Assembly (NCBI GenBank): GCA_011799875.1
Contig: CM022298.1
Coordinates: forward strand, 198,390,076-198,454,075
DNA from: Thinopyrum elongatum
Taxonomy: Eukaryota > Streptophyta > Magnoliopsida > Poales > Poaceae
Length of the DNA: 64,000 bases
Direction of reading: 5' to 3'
Positions 21,830 to 33,617 of the stretch are shown one piece after another; positions within the stretch are counted from its first letter, which is position 1, and each line of letters begins with the position of its first letter. The notes beneath the pieces are model-generated. The model was not told where the DNA came from, ran no database searches, and worked only from the letters and a program-made list of their open reading frames with translations. The translations under genes and the position numbers were made by a program.

Positions 21830-22919
21830 TGCTATTAATCCTGATATGTCACAAGTTATTGATGATGCTACTTCTGCTATGAATGCTACTCATGTTGATG
21901 CTAGTACCTTGCTTGATGATAATATGCCACTAGGTGAATTTCTTGATGAACAAATTGCTAGAGCTAAAGATATTGAGAATGCTGAAACTGATGAAATTAC
22001 TGAAACTGATGAAGTACTTGAAACTGAAAATCTTGAAACACCTATTAGGCCTAGCTCTCCTAGATATGAATTGCCTAAGATACCTAAAGGTTATGTTATG
22101 GATGAGGAGATAGCTAGAGATTTTCTTGCTTGCAATGATAGAGATGATCTTAAGAAATTATTATGCAAACTGAAAGAAAAATCTTTGAATGCTAGAATGA
22201 AATGTGATCCTAAGTTTGCTACTTCACCTATCTTTGTTGATGATAAGGATTACGAATTCTCTGTCGACCCAGAGTTAATTACTTTGGTTGAATCTGATCC
22301 TTTCCATGGCTATGAAACTGAAACTGTAGTGACACACCTTACTAAATTAAATTATATAGCCACCCTATTTGCTCATGATGAGAAGATTCGCTACTACTAT
22401 ATTCTCAAATTATTTATGTTCTCATTAAAGGGTGATGCTAAGATATGGTACAATACTCTTGCTCCTAGTTGTGTGCGTAGTCCCTAGGATATGATTTATT
22501 ACTTCTCTGAAAAATACTTTCCTGCTCATAAGAAACAAGCTGCCTTACAGGAAATATTTAATTTTGTGCAAATTGAAGAAACAAGTCTCCCACAATCTTG
22601 GGGGAGGCTTCTCCAATTGCTCAATGCCTTGCCTGATCATCCTCTTAAGAAAAATGAAATACTTGATATCTTCTATAATGGACTAACCGATGCTTCTAGG
22701 GACTTCCTAGATAGTTGTGCTGGTTGTGTTTTCAGGGAATGAACTGTTGAACAAGCTGAGGAATTATTGAATAATATATTGAAAAATTATGATGATTGGA
22801 CTCTTCCTGAACCACCGCCTAAACCCACTCCGAAGAAGAGGGGTATCTTATATCTAAGTCCTGAAGATATGCAGGAGGCAAAGAAAAGTATGAAGGAAAA
22901 ATGTATTAAAGCAGAGGAT
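21830..22919 (+). pseudogene. Element F gag, second part (Athila-type)
   Basis: About 70 percent or more identical by eye to the gag of element B, including acidic repeats of Glu-Thr-Asp-Glu near 21990, the segment Pro-Ser-Ser-Pro-Arg-Tyr-Glu-Leu-Pro, and the core from Lys-Gly-Asp-Ala-Lys-Ile-Trp. Two stops: TAG at 22485 (CAG in B) and TGA at 22740 (CGA in B). The frame runs unshifted to about 22919 and is then cut by the LTR of H. Confidence 0.8.
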
Positions 22920-22920
22920 G

Positions 22921-23159
22921 TCACTTCCTGGCCCAGCTCCGGTGCTTCGGGGGTCACTTTTGGTCCATAAAAAATCATCGTAAATTTTTAGCCCATTTTG
23001 AGAACTTCTATTTCTGCATAAAAAACGACACCACGGTAGTTATGCTGAAAACAGCGTCAGTCCGGGTTAGTTCTAATCAAATCATACCAAAACCATATAA
23101 AATTGCTGTAAACATGGCATGAATACTTCATAAATTATAGATACGTTGGAGACATATCA
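22921..23159 (-). repeat. Element H truncated 3' LTR
   Basis: On the minus strand it starts TGATATGTCTCCAACG at 23159, the same opening words as A and B but a different body, and is cut after 239 bp where the gag of F begins. A polypurine tract and hairpin identical to those of A follow at 23160-23200. Confidence 0.7.
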
Positions 23160-23491
23160 GCATCCCCAAGCTTAATTCCTGCTCGTCCTCGAGTAGGTAA
23201 ATGATAAAAGAAATAATTTATGAAGTGTGAATGCTAGCAATTGCACAAGTTTGATCAATGATAATTCCAATCACTTTTTCTAGCATCATTATATATCATA
23301 AACAGTAGCTCATCTCATAAAACTTCTCATGATCAAGTAACAAGCTATTCACATGTTAAAGTATAGACAATAAAGTTTGTTGAAAACTAACAAACTATGT
23401 TCTGAGTCACCAAACAATTGCAATTCATCTTATTTTCAGGAAGGGTCTATGTAAGAGCTTTGATTTAGCAAATTCCACATACTCAACTATA
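23160..23491 (-). other. Element H 3' internal part
   Basis: The polypurine tract AAGCTTGGGGATGC with its AGGA-loop hairpin lies beside the LTR; the rest is A+T-rich untranslated sequence. It is interrupted at 23492 by copia I, with TSD CTATA at 23487-23491, and continues at 61359. Confidence 0.65.
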
Positions 23492-24720
23492 TGTTGGGGA
23501 ATGTTGCATGGGAAACAAAAAAAATCCTATGCCCACCAAGATCAATCTAGGAGATGAACATCTATGGGAGGAGAGATTGCATCTACATACCCTTGTAGAT
23601 CGCTAAGCGGAAGCATTAAGAAACGCGGTTTATGTAGTCGAACATCTTCGCGGTCCAATCACGATCCGTCCCGCGAACTCCCGATCCAAGTGCCGAACGG
23701 ACGATACCTCCATGTTCAACACACGTACGGCTTGATGAAGCCTTCACCTCCTCGATCCAGCGAGCAATGGTAAAGTAGTAGCTCGAGTCCTCCGGCAGCA
23801 CGACGGCGTGGTGGCGGTGGTGGTGGTGAAATCTCAGCAGAGCTTCGCTAAGCACTATGGAGAGGAAGAGGGCTATGTGGGAGAGGGAGGGCAGATGGGT
23901 GCGGCTGCCCTCCCTCTACCCCTCTATATATAGGGGAAGGGGGGAGGAGGGGGCACCCTAGCGTTTCCCTAGGGGGGCTGGCGGCCACAAGGGGCAACCC
24001 TAGATGGGTTTTGGGCGCCTCCCCCCAGGAGCCTTGGCCCCCAAGGCAAAGGGGCGACTGCCCTAAGGGGGCGCCCCACCTCTTCTAGCAATGTGGGATG
24101 GGGGTGAAGGGGGCGCACAGCCCCTTAGTGGGCTGGTGTGCTCCCTCCCCTTGGCCCATGAGGCCCCCAACACTTGTCGGGGCCCCCGAAACCCTTTTCG
24201 GTTCTCCTGGCCATAACCCGGTACCCCCGGAACACTTCCGGACTCCAATACCCTTCGTCCTATATATCAATCTTCACCTCTAGACCATTTCGGAGTTCCT
24301 CGTCATGTCTGGGATCCCATCCAGGACACTGAACAACCTTCGGTTACCACCATAACAACTCAACTATACTTATATCGTCACCAAACGTTAACTGTGTAGA
24401 CCCTACGGATTCGAGAACTATGCAGACATGACCGAGACACCTCTATGGCCAATAACCAATAGCGGGACCTAGATGTCCATATTGGTTCCTACATATTCTA
24501 CGAAGATCTTTATCGGTCGAACCTCGATGTCAAGGATTCAGATAATCCCGTATGCAGTTCCCTTTGTCTATCGGTATGTTACTTGCCCGAGATTCGATTG
24601 TCGGTATCTCCATACCTAGTTCAATCTCGTTACCGGCAAGTCTCTTTACTCGTTCCGTAATACAAGATCCCGTGGCTAACCCATTAGTCACATTGCTTGT
24701 AAGCTCATTGTGATGCTGTA
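23492..24720 (-). repeat. Angela LTR, piece 1 (LTR 3' part)
   Basis: Begins TGTTGGGGAATG on the plus strand and runs to TSD CTGTA (24716-24720), where element G is inserted. The G+C-rich part near 23880-24250 gives chance open frames. Confidence 0.8.
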
Positions 24721-27700
24721 TGTGACGCCCCCGGCTCAATCGTGCAATAATCATACACGCAAATGCACACGATCAAGCCTAAGGACTCACGGGAAGATAT
24801 CACAACACAACTCTAAAACTTAAATAAAGTCATACAAGCTTTATATTACAAGCCAGGGCCTCGAGGGCTCGAATACATAGCTCGATGGCATACAAGCGTC
24901 AGCGGAAGCATCAGATATCTGAGTACAGACATTAAAAGAGAAACAGAAAGGCCTTTAGAAAGGCGGGGCAAAATAAAACACTACGATCGAAAGGCGCAGG
25001 CCTCCTGCCTGGGACCCTCCGAACCTACTCCTGGTCGTCTTCCAACTCGCAGTACTATCCATCCTCGGGGTGGTAGTAGTAGTCGATCGATGGAGCATCT
25101 GTTTTAGGGGGCTCCGTCCTCTGGTCACGACTAACTGATATGGGGAGAAAAGGAAAACAAAGCAACCGTGAGTACTCAGAAGTACTCAGCAAGCAAGGAT
25201 CTACACTACATATGCAACATTTTCAAAGGAAGGATGTATATGTGGACTGGGCTGCAGAAATGCCAGAATAGAGAGGAGGCCTAGTCCTATCGAAGTCTAG
25301 CATCTTCATCGGTCTTGCAGCAATAGAAGAGAGCAGAATAGATCAATATAAAGTAGCAGTATCATTATGTCTCAACCTCACCTAGAGATCCTTTCTCGAC
25401 TCCCTGCGAGAAAGCAATCCCAGAGCCATACAGTCATCATCCTCGTCCGGAGATCCCTTCTCGACTCCCTGCGAGAAGCAATCCCAGAGCCTCATATCCA
25501 GGTCTCATCTCAAGTTCTAGCTGTATCGATCGGGATACAACTGCGAGTGTCCGTTACCGTAGGACGGGCTATCGATAGAAGTTTTCTTCCCTGCAGGGGT
25601 GCCCCAACTTACCCAACACGCTCGATTAACTCTGGCCGGACACACTTTCCTGGGTCATGCCCGGCATCGGCCAAATAACACACTGCAACCCTACCTACAG
25701 CTCAGCAGAGAGGTCCCCGTCGGTCTACATCCTAAGCGCAAGGGGGTCTTGGCCATCGCCCCTCGCCCTCCGGGTCGTTGCGTGCCAGGCGAACTAGGCT
25801 CCACCCCTCAGGATGGTGCCGGCCTAGCCCGGCCGCAGTGCTGAACTGGACGTCTGACAGAGCTTTCAGCTGATGCTACGATGCAGAACGCCCATACTAT
25901 GCCCACGTGATGGTTAGTGCTATCAGGCCAGAGGCCTGCTCGGATCAAATATCCAAATCGTTAGTACCTTGGGCTTGCGGTAACGAGCAGAGACTCACGA
26001 AAGATGTGACCCTGTCGCCCCATCTCGAGGACTTGCGGCAAGGGCCAAGAATGCCCGGCCGCGCCTCATATTCATCACTCGGGCACCATGCAGGCAACCC
26101 GTCTTCACAACACTCGCCACTTAGGCGCACGCGGGTACCCCTCAGGGTCGACCCGCCTATCCAAGTAATAGTGTAAGGTCCAAGTATCCGTGTGTCCATA
26201 ACATCAGGGGAATACGAGGTATCACCCTCGTTGAATTCCTACTTGATGTATCCGTCAAGGTGAACTCAGAGGAATCACCCTCGATGGGTTCACACTTGAT
26301 GTGTTGAACGACAGCGTCGTTACCGGAAGTGGTGAAGGAGGAATCACACTCGATGACCATGACCGAATAGCTACTCTACAGAGTTAACATCAGAAGTGCT
26401 ACACGAGGTATCACCCTCGGCACTCGATATTAACGCTGCAGTGTCGTTACAACTAGGGGGGGTGATGTGCGGTGCCGGGGTCTGGTCTTCAATCCCGTTG
26501 ATCGGGTCTTCTGATAATCCAGCGGGGCAGTCAGGATAAGTGGGGTCACTGATAGGTCTCTACCCAACCTATACTAAGCAGTTTAGGATATGTAGGTAAT
26601 TATCAACAACAGGTTATAATAAACAGGCTATGCATCAGAATAGGTAAAGCAGTAGCAGCAGCGATTCTAATGCAATCATGAGAAATTAGAATGGGCGATA
26701 TCGGGATGATCAAAGGGGGGGGCTTGCCTGGTTGCTCGGCGGCAAAGGCAAGGTTGTCAATGGTGTCTTCGGGCTCCGGAGCTGCGTCGGCCTCGGGGAC
26801 GACGTCGGTGTCGGGGGCTACCGAGAGAGAAGAGGGGGAGGAAACAGTAAATACTAAGCAAACAAGTGCATGACATGTCAATAAGCAGAGCTAGCGGTGT
26901 TCTATCGTAGTGCTAGGTAATCCCGGAGAAGGGGAGAAACGTCCGGGAAAGTATTCCCAGTGTCCGACATTTCGGACAGACGAAAAGAGGGGAACGGTTG
27001 CATGTTCGGATAGTTAGGGTCGTGTGACGGACGAACGGACCGCGTATTCGGATACGTCTCGTCGTTCTGAGCAACTTTCATATATAAATTATTTTCATCG
27101 GAGTTACGGATTATTTAATATGATTTTCTAAAGATTTTAGCAATTTTTGGAATTTATTTAATCATTTAAATTCGAATTATCCAAAACAGTGTTATGCTGA
27201 CATCATCATGATGTCAGCAGTCGGCCTGACACGTGGGTCCCACCTGTCATACTCTATTTAGTTAATTAGGGTTTAGCTAATTAATTACTGTTTAATTAAA
27301 CTAACTAATTAATTAGATTAACCTAATCAGAGTTAATTAACTTAATTAATGAATGAATGAATTATTAATTAACTAATTATTTATTTTATTAATTCATTTT
27401 TTTAATTAAACGTTCTGGGGCGTGGGGCCCCATTGTCATTGGGACAGAGGGGGCCATAGCGGGCGCCGGCGCTATCGGGCACAGGCGCGTGCGACGCTGG
27501 CCACCGGGGTGCAACCCGCCCGGTGCGGGGCGAGTTCGCTGGTGATGGGGGAGCTCGCCCAACGCCGCGGGCGAGCAGAGGGGGGCGGCCGTGGTCGTCG
27601 GGCATGGCTGGAACGCGGGCGATGGCCGGAGCGCGCCGGGGCGGCGGGGACACGAGCGGGCGGTGCGGAGCGCGCAGCGCGGTGCGTGGGCGCGACCGGG

Positions 27701-28562
27701 CGCGAGCCGGGGCGCGGCGGCGCGTGCGCGCGGTCACGCGGGAAGGGAGGGGGCCGACGGGGGAAGGCGAGCAGGACAGGGGGGAGCGGCTCACATGGGG
27801 GCGCAGGGTCGGGGCTGCGAGCGTGGCGAGGAGGAGGAGGCGGCCGACGGCGGGGCAGGCAGGCCGGCGGTGGCATCGGGGGAGGCCGGCCAGCGACGGG
27901 CGCCGAGGCGGCATGGGCGACGGGAGCGCCGGGGTTCGATCCCGATCCAGAATTTCTAGATCGGGGGGGGGGAGAATGGGGGGTGACTGGGTTTAGGGTT
28001 TCGGGGGTGGCCCCTGGGGGGCCATATAGGCCAGGGAGGGGGGGAGCTGGGCCGGCCTAGTGGCCGTGGCCCAGTTGGGCCGGGGGGGTTTGCTTTTTTT
28101 TTGTTCTGTTTTGTTCTGTTTTTCTTTTTATTTATTCTCATTTCTCTGTTTTGTAATTAGTTAGATCTCAAATTGAATTTTGTAAAACATGGCACTTGTT
28201 CCATTAAATGCTAGGCACTATCTACCACTACCCAAAATTGGTTTGGAGACAATTGGAGTTCACACAAATTTTATAATAAATAAAATGTATTAAACCCTGC
28301 TGTTTTGGTAATGTCAGTGCCACCTAAATAATTTATTAATTGTTGGTTACAATTTTAGAATAGCCTCTGGAATATTTGCTTTTTATTGAACATTTTAGTT
28401 TCTGATTTGAACAACTTTTATTTTCACTTGTAGTTTTGAATTTCCATTTGAATTTGAATTTGAAAAGAGATATGATACTAATGATGACTAAGCACTATTG
28501 ATCATGATGACTTGGCATAATCAAAAGGGTGATTACTGTAGCTTAATACATGGGGTGTTACA
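24721..28562 (-). repeat. Element G 3' LTR
   Basis: Contains a 65-bp direct repeat (starts 25385 and 25450), a series of ATCACCCTCG words (26220-26440), an A+T-rich TTAATTAA-type tract (27240-27410) and a very G+C-rich block (27415-28085). Compared with the other LTR it carries about 55 extra bases near 26117-26172. Confidence 0.85.
27415..28085 (-). other. G+C-rich island of the G LTR (copy in the 3' LTR)
   Basis: Almost pure G/C with dense CG dinucleotides, open in several frames on both strands. The frames are low in complexity (Arg/Gly/Pro/Ala) and are not kept the same between the two LTRs, so I call no protein. It adjoins the A+T-rich tract at 27240-27410. Confidence 0.55.
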
Positions 28563-28576
28563 AATCTCCTCTACTA
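28563..28576 (-). promoter_or_regulatory. Element G polypurine tract
   Basis: The minus strand reads GTAGAGGAGATT directly before the LTR. Confidence 0.7.
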
Positions 28577-28598
28577 ACAAGAATTCTTGTCCTGAGAA

Positions 28599-31500
28599 TT
28601 AAGAGGTAGAAGGAAAAAGTTTGGGGTATTCCGCACGAAGATTATCCTCATGTTCCCAAGTGGCTTCATCTTTAGTATGATTTGACCACTGCACTTTGAG
28701 GAACTTGGTAACCTTCTGACGGGTCCGACGTTCAGATTCATCGAGAATGCGGATCGGATGCTCCTTATAAGATAGGTCATCTTGCAATTCGAGCACCTCG
28801 TGATCCACTGCTCGGTGCGGAGATTCCTTGAAGCATTTACGAAGTTGCGACAGATGGAATACGTCGTGGATATGAGAGAATTGCGGCGGCAACTCCAATT
28901 TATATGCCACCTGACCACGTCTAGCAATAATGCGAAAAGGACCAATGTAGCGTGGAGCTAGCTTGCCCTTGATTCCAAAACGGTGTGTGCCCTTCATAGG
29001 AGTGACATGCAGATAAGCTTGATCACCAGGTTGATAAGTCAAACCCCATCGTTTGCGATCGTAGTTGCTCTTCTGGCGGTCCTGAGCCGCCTTGAGATTT
29101 TCCCGGACAATACAGACTTGTTCTTCGGCGTGTTGAATAATATCCGTACCCACGAGTGGTCGTTCCCCAGTTTCTGACCAATTCAAAGGGGTTCGACACT
29201 TACGTCCATATAGAACTTCAAAGGGAGCCATTTTCAAGCTGGCTTGATAGCTGTTGTTATAAGAGAACTCGGCATACGGGAGAGATTCTTCCCACTTCTT
29301 GCCGAAAGAAATAACACAAGCCCGAAGCATGTCTTCAAGCACTTGATTGACTCGTTCGACTTGGCCTTGGGATTGGGGATGATAAGCTGAACTCCAGGTA
29401 ATATGAGTTCCCATAGCTACTTGGAAACTTTCCCAGAACTTGGAAGTGAAAAGGCCGCCACGGTCCGAACTGATCTCCTTCGGAATGCCGTGGAGTGAAA
29501 CAATTCTAGAGATATACAACTCTGCTAACTAGCTAGCAGTGATAGTCTCTTTGATAGGCAGAAAGTGTGCAACCTTAGAGAGTTGGTCGACGATGACAAG
29601 AATAGCATCGTGACCCTTTTGTGACCTGGGAAATCCTGTAATGAAATCCATCTGAACCTTATCCCATTTCCATAAAGGAATAGGAAGTGGTTGCAGAATT
29701 CCAGCTGGTTTCTGATGTTCTGCTTTAACGCGACGACACACATCACATTCGGCAACATAATGAGCAATGTCCTGCTTCATTTTAGACCACCAGTACCTTT
29801 GACGGAGATCACGATACATCTTGGTGCTACCCGGATGAATAGACAATGGGGTATCATGTGCCTCCTTCATGACTTTGTCAGTCATAAGCTCGAAGCTAGG
29901 TACCACAATGCGGTTTCTGAAATACAAGGTTCCATCTTCAGACAGCGAGAAATCCCTGTACTTTTCAAGGTGAAGATTTTTCTTCATGAGATCAATTTCA
30001 GCATCTTTAGCTTGCGCATTCTTAACAGCTTTCTCGAGATTTGGTTGTATCACAAGGTTATTTAGAGAGCCCTGTGGAACAATACGCAGATTCAGCTTGC
30101 ACAGTTCTTCAAGAAGACGAGGTTGAGCTCGCCTAACCATGAGGTTGTCGCAATAGGACTTGCGGCTTAAGGCATCAGCCATCACGTTAGCCTTGCCAGG
30201 GGTATAGGATATACCCAAATCATAGTCCGCAATGGCCTCCATCCATCTTTGCTAACGAAGGTTTAGAGATGGTTGAGTGAACAAGTACTTCAGACTTTTA
30301 TGATCCGTGTATATCTCGCAACGATTACCGAGAAGGTAATGTCGCCACAACTGCAGTGCATAGATGACAGCAGCTAGTTCTTGATCATGTACCGGATAAT
30401 TCTCTTCATGTGGGCGCAACTGTCGAGAGCCATAGGCAATCACTTTTCGCTCTTGCATTAGGACACAGCCTAATCCTTCACGGGATGCATCACAATAGAT
30501 CACAAAGTCTTTGCGGGTATGTGGAGGAGATAGTACTGGGGCAGATGTCAGCTTGTCTTTGAGTGTTTAACAACTTTCCTGACATTTGTCTGTCCATTCA
30601 AACTCAACTCCCTTGTGAAGCAGATCAGTCAAAGGTTTAGCAATCTTTGAGAAATTCTCGACAAAACGACGGCAATAACTTGCAAGGCCGAGAAAACTTC
30701 TCACTTGCTTGACGTTCTTCGGAGGAGTCCAGTCAAGAATAGCCTGAACTCGTTCCGGGTTAACAGCAATTCCATCCTTGGAAATCACATGACCAAGGTA
30801 GGTTACTTCAAAAAGCCAGAATTCACATTTGGAGTATTTGGCATACAACTGGTGTTCTCGGAGCCTTTCCAGTACAAGACGGAGGTGTTCGGCATGTTCT
30901 TCCTTATTCTTTGAATAGACCAGAATATCATCTAGATAAACCACGATGAACTTGTCGAGGTAATCCATGAAGATGTAATTCATCAGACGGGAGAATGTGG
31001 CTGGAGCATTTGTTAAGCCAAATGACATTACAGTGTACTCGTAGGAGCCATAGCAAGTAACAAATGCAGTCTTCGGAATATCCTCTTCACGAACACGGAT
31101 CTGATGATAACCCAACCTCAAGTCAAGTTTAGAAAACACCGATGATCTAGCAAGCTGATCATACAAATCATTGATCCGAGGAAGCGGATATTTATTCTGA
31201 ATTGTGGCTTGGTTAATGGGCCGATAATCCTGAACCAATCGGTTAGTTCCATCCTTCTTCTTAATGAAGAGCGAAGGTGCTCCCCAAGCAGAGGAACTGG
31301 GACGGATGAAACCTTTCTTAAGTGACGTGTCGATTTCTTCCTTAAGTTTGAGAAGGTGGTGCGGAGGCATTTTATAAGGACGCTTAGCAATAGGGGTAGT
31401 GCCAGGCTTCAAGTCGATGACGAACTCGACAGCTCTAGCAGGGGGTATTCCTGGAAGTTCTTCTGGAAAGACATCTTGAAAATCACTAACAACTGGAACG

Positions 31501-33002
31501 TTCTCGATGCCTTCAAGAGGTGAAGCGTTCAATGCATTCAGAACATATATTTGAGTCTCAGCATCCTGAGCTATTCGAGCTGAGTATTGCACTTTCTGGC
31601 CAGAAGGGTGAGTGAGCCGGACTGATTCAGTGGCACAGTCAGTCAAAGCTTTATAAGGCTTCAACCAGTCCATACCCAGAATAATGTCTATGTTGGAGGT
31701 CTTGAGAGAAATGAGTGAAACGGGGAGCATCAATCCTCCGATCACAATGTGGTTACCGTGGCTTACCCTGGTAGTTTGCCAATTAGCCCCAGGTGACTGG
31801 ATTACCAAAGGGGTGCACATCTCCTCGAAAGGTATATCATGACTTCGTGCAAAACTTTCGGACATGAAGGAGTGCGATGCTCCAGAATCAAAGAGGACTG
31901 AAGCTGGGATTGAATTCACTAGAAGGGTGCCCATCACAATGTTGGTGTCTTATCTAGCTTCTTCGGTCTTGACATGGTTAACATGAACAAGCTGACTATC
32001 AGGTGGTCTGGCATTACGATTTCTGCTAGGGTGGTTTCGACGGCCCTTTCTACGGTCAACAGAACAGTGTGATGAATTTTGTGGCTAACTCTGAGGACAG
32101 TTGAAAGCACGATGCCCTGGATGTCCACACTTGCGGCATAAACCATCATTATGGAGCGGAGCTACGGCATTGGTCTGTCCACCCTGGATCGTTAGCTGTC
32201 TTGGCGGCGGAGGCAGTCGAGGTGCAACATAAGACGGCCTTGGTGTTGGAGCAGGTTGATGATGAACATTGTGTGGGATCCAGACTCGACATTTCTGAAC
32301 AGGCTGACTCGAGGTTGAGCCAGCTTCATGAGTGCGCTTGAGTGACTCCTGGTGTTCAGTCAGAGCTGTTTCAACTTGGAAAGATTTGCTGACAAGCGTT
32401 GCGAAGTCTGCAAAATCAAGGACAGCAAGTGCGAGGTTTATATCCGTACGCAGTCCTTCACGGAATTTCTCCTGTTTGTGGGCGTCAGTGCAGACGTCAT
32501 CTTCAGCATAGCGGGACAATTCAAGAAATTTCCTCTGATATTCATCCACAGTCATTTTGCCCTGTGAGAGTTTGCGGAACTCCTGCTTCTTCTGGTCGAT
32601 CAGACCTTGAGGATTGTACCGTGCACGAAAAGTTGACTGAAATTCCTGCCAAGTGGTTACAGTTTCAGCAGGCAACATACCCTTGTGGCTTTCCCACCAT
32701 TGAGCAGCGGGACCTTTTAAATGAAATGTCGCAAAAGTGATGTAACTGTCAGGGGCAACATTAGCTGACTCCATTTCAAACAGGATGTCACGAAACCAAT
32801 CATCAGCATCCATAGAATTGGTGGAGTTGCGGAAAACGGACGGGTTGAGGCGCACAAATTCTGGCAGCGAGATCGGTCCAGGCTCCTGACGAGCCTCGTT
32901 GCGTTCCAAACGTCTTACCAGACTCTCGTTGAGCTGACGGTTCAATTCAAACTGCTGCATCATTGCGGCAATATGGGGTGGAGGTGGAGGATCGTCAGCC
33001 AT
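28599..33002 (-). pseudogene. Element G gag-pol, one frame with five stop codons
   Basis: Gag (33002-32085) starts Met-Ala-Asp-Asp-Pro, has Trp-Trp-Glu-Ser-His in the core and ends in the zinc knuckle Cys-Arg-Lys-Cys-Gly-His-Pro-Gly-His. Protease: Phe-Asp-Ser-Gly-Ala-Ser near 31890. Reverse transcriptase: Tyr-Leu-Asp-Asp-Ile near 30935. RNase H: Tyr-Cys-Asp-Ala-Ser near 30490. Integrase: finger about 29850-29730, then Met-Asp-Phe-Ile-Thr-Gly, Ser-Ser-Asp-Arg-Gly and Gln-Val-Glu-Arg-Val. A chromodomain with Val-Gln-Trp and Ala-Thr-Trp-Glu-His ends the protein. The frame never shifts over 1467 codons. Stops lie at 32085 (TAG), 31950 (TAA), 30567 (TAA), 30252 (TAG) and 29529 (TAG). Confidence 0.9.
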
Positions 33003-33601
33003 CCTGCCAAATCAACAGGGGCAGATTAACAAGAAGAACTGCAGGTGTATGGAATGATTCATGAAGTAACACGCACAACAGAAGGAGGTGCAATAGATAC
33101 TTCATCATATTCGCACTAGACATTCGAATCCGCACATAGCTTCGATTACAATCCGGCAATAGGACAGCTGAAAGGGGAAGGCTAGACAACTAGGCGGCGC
33201 GCAGGCACGCGGCAAGGAAGTACACAACGGGACATAGCAAAGGCTACATCAACGTCGGAGAAAACTATTGGAGCGAGGAATCTGCAAGTGACAAAACAGG
33301 GTGCCCTCGATAAGAGGATCCTGCAAGCAGAACCTGGCCCGCAATCTTAAAGGAAGGGGGGGAAATTCCAGAACATCGGGTGGATGTGATCATGAGAACC
33401 TAATGTTGGAGTTAGTAAAATTTTAACCCGAATAGAAGAGAGGTCAGAGTCCCAGAGTATAGACGAGGAATAAAAGATACTAATACCACCCAATTGGCGA
33501 CGTGGGCCCGTAAGCCACACAGCCAAGTTAGTAAATTAGTTTTTCGGTTTCTAGACTCAACTCCGGCCAAGGAGTTGGAAAGGGGGTTCCTATAGTCAGT
33601 C
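33003..33601 (-). other. Element G untranslated leader
   Basis: 600 bases between primer site and gag without a credible ORF. This is where packaging and dimerisation signals lie in related elements; I see no specific motif. Confidence 0.5.
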
Positions 33602-33614
33602 GGCTCTGATACCA
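33602..33614 (-). promoter_or_regulatory. Element G primer-binding site, initiator tRNA-Met type
   Basis: The minus strand reads TGGTATCAGAGCC, three bases from the 5' LTR, a full match to the initiator tRNA-Met 3' end. Confidence 0.9.
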
Positions 33615-33617
33615 ACT

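Larger units (their letters stand above)
15309..22919 (+). mobile_element. Element F: truncated Athila-type gypsy, split by element E
   Basis: It consists of a partial 5' LTR (15309-16086), a tRNA-Asp primer site (16098-16114) and a gag frame at 16165-16294 that resumes at 21835 after element E. Both ends are cut: the LTR lacks its first part, and gag stops at about 22919, where it meets the LTR of H. LTR, primer site and gag are closely similar to those of element B. No TSD of F itself is visible. Confidence 0.8.

Noticed and set aside
24063..24283. Small open frames on both strands in G+C-rich DNA
   Set aside because: They are inside the Angela LTR and show no motif.
25380..26440. Short repeated words that could suggest a CRISPR-like or minisatellite array
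   Set aside because: Spacing is irregular, there are only two clear copies of the 65-bp unit, and the whole lies in an LTR of a plant retrotransposon.
27402..28060. Several long overlapping open frames (up to 212 codons) on both strands, repeated at 36245-36903
   Set aside because: They lie in the G+C-rich island of the G LTR, are low-complexity Arg/Gly/Pro/Ala, and shift frame between the two LTR copies. Lack of stops follows from base composition.
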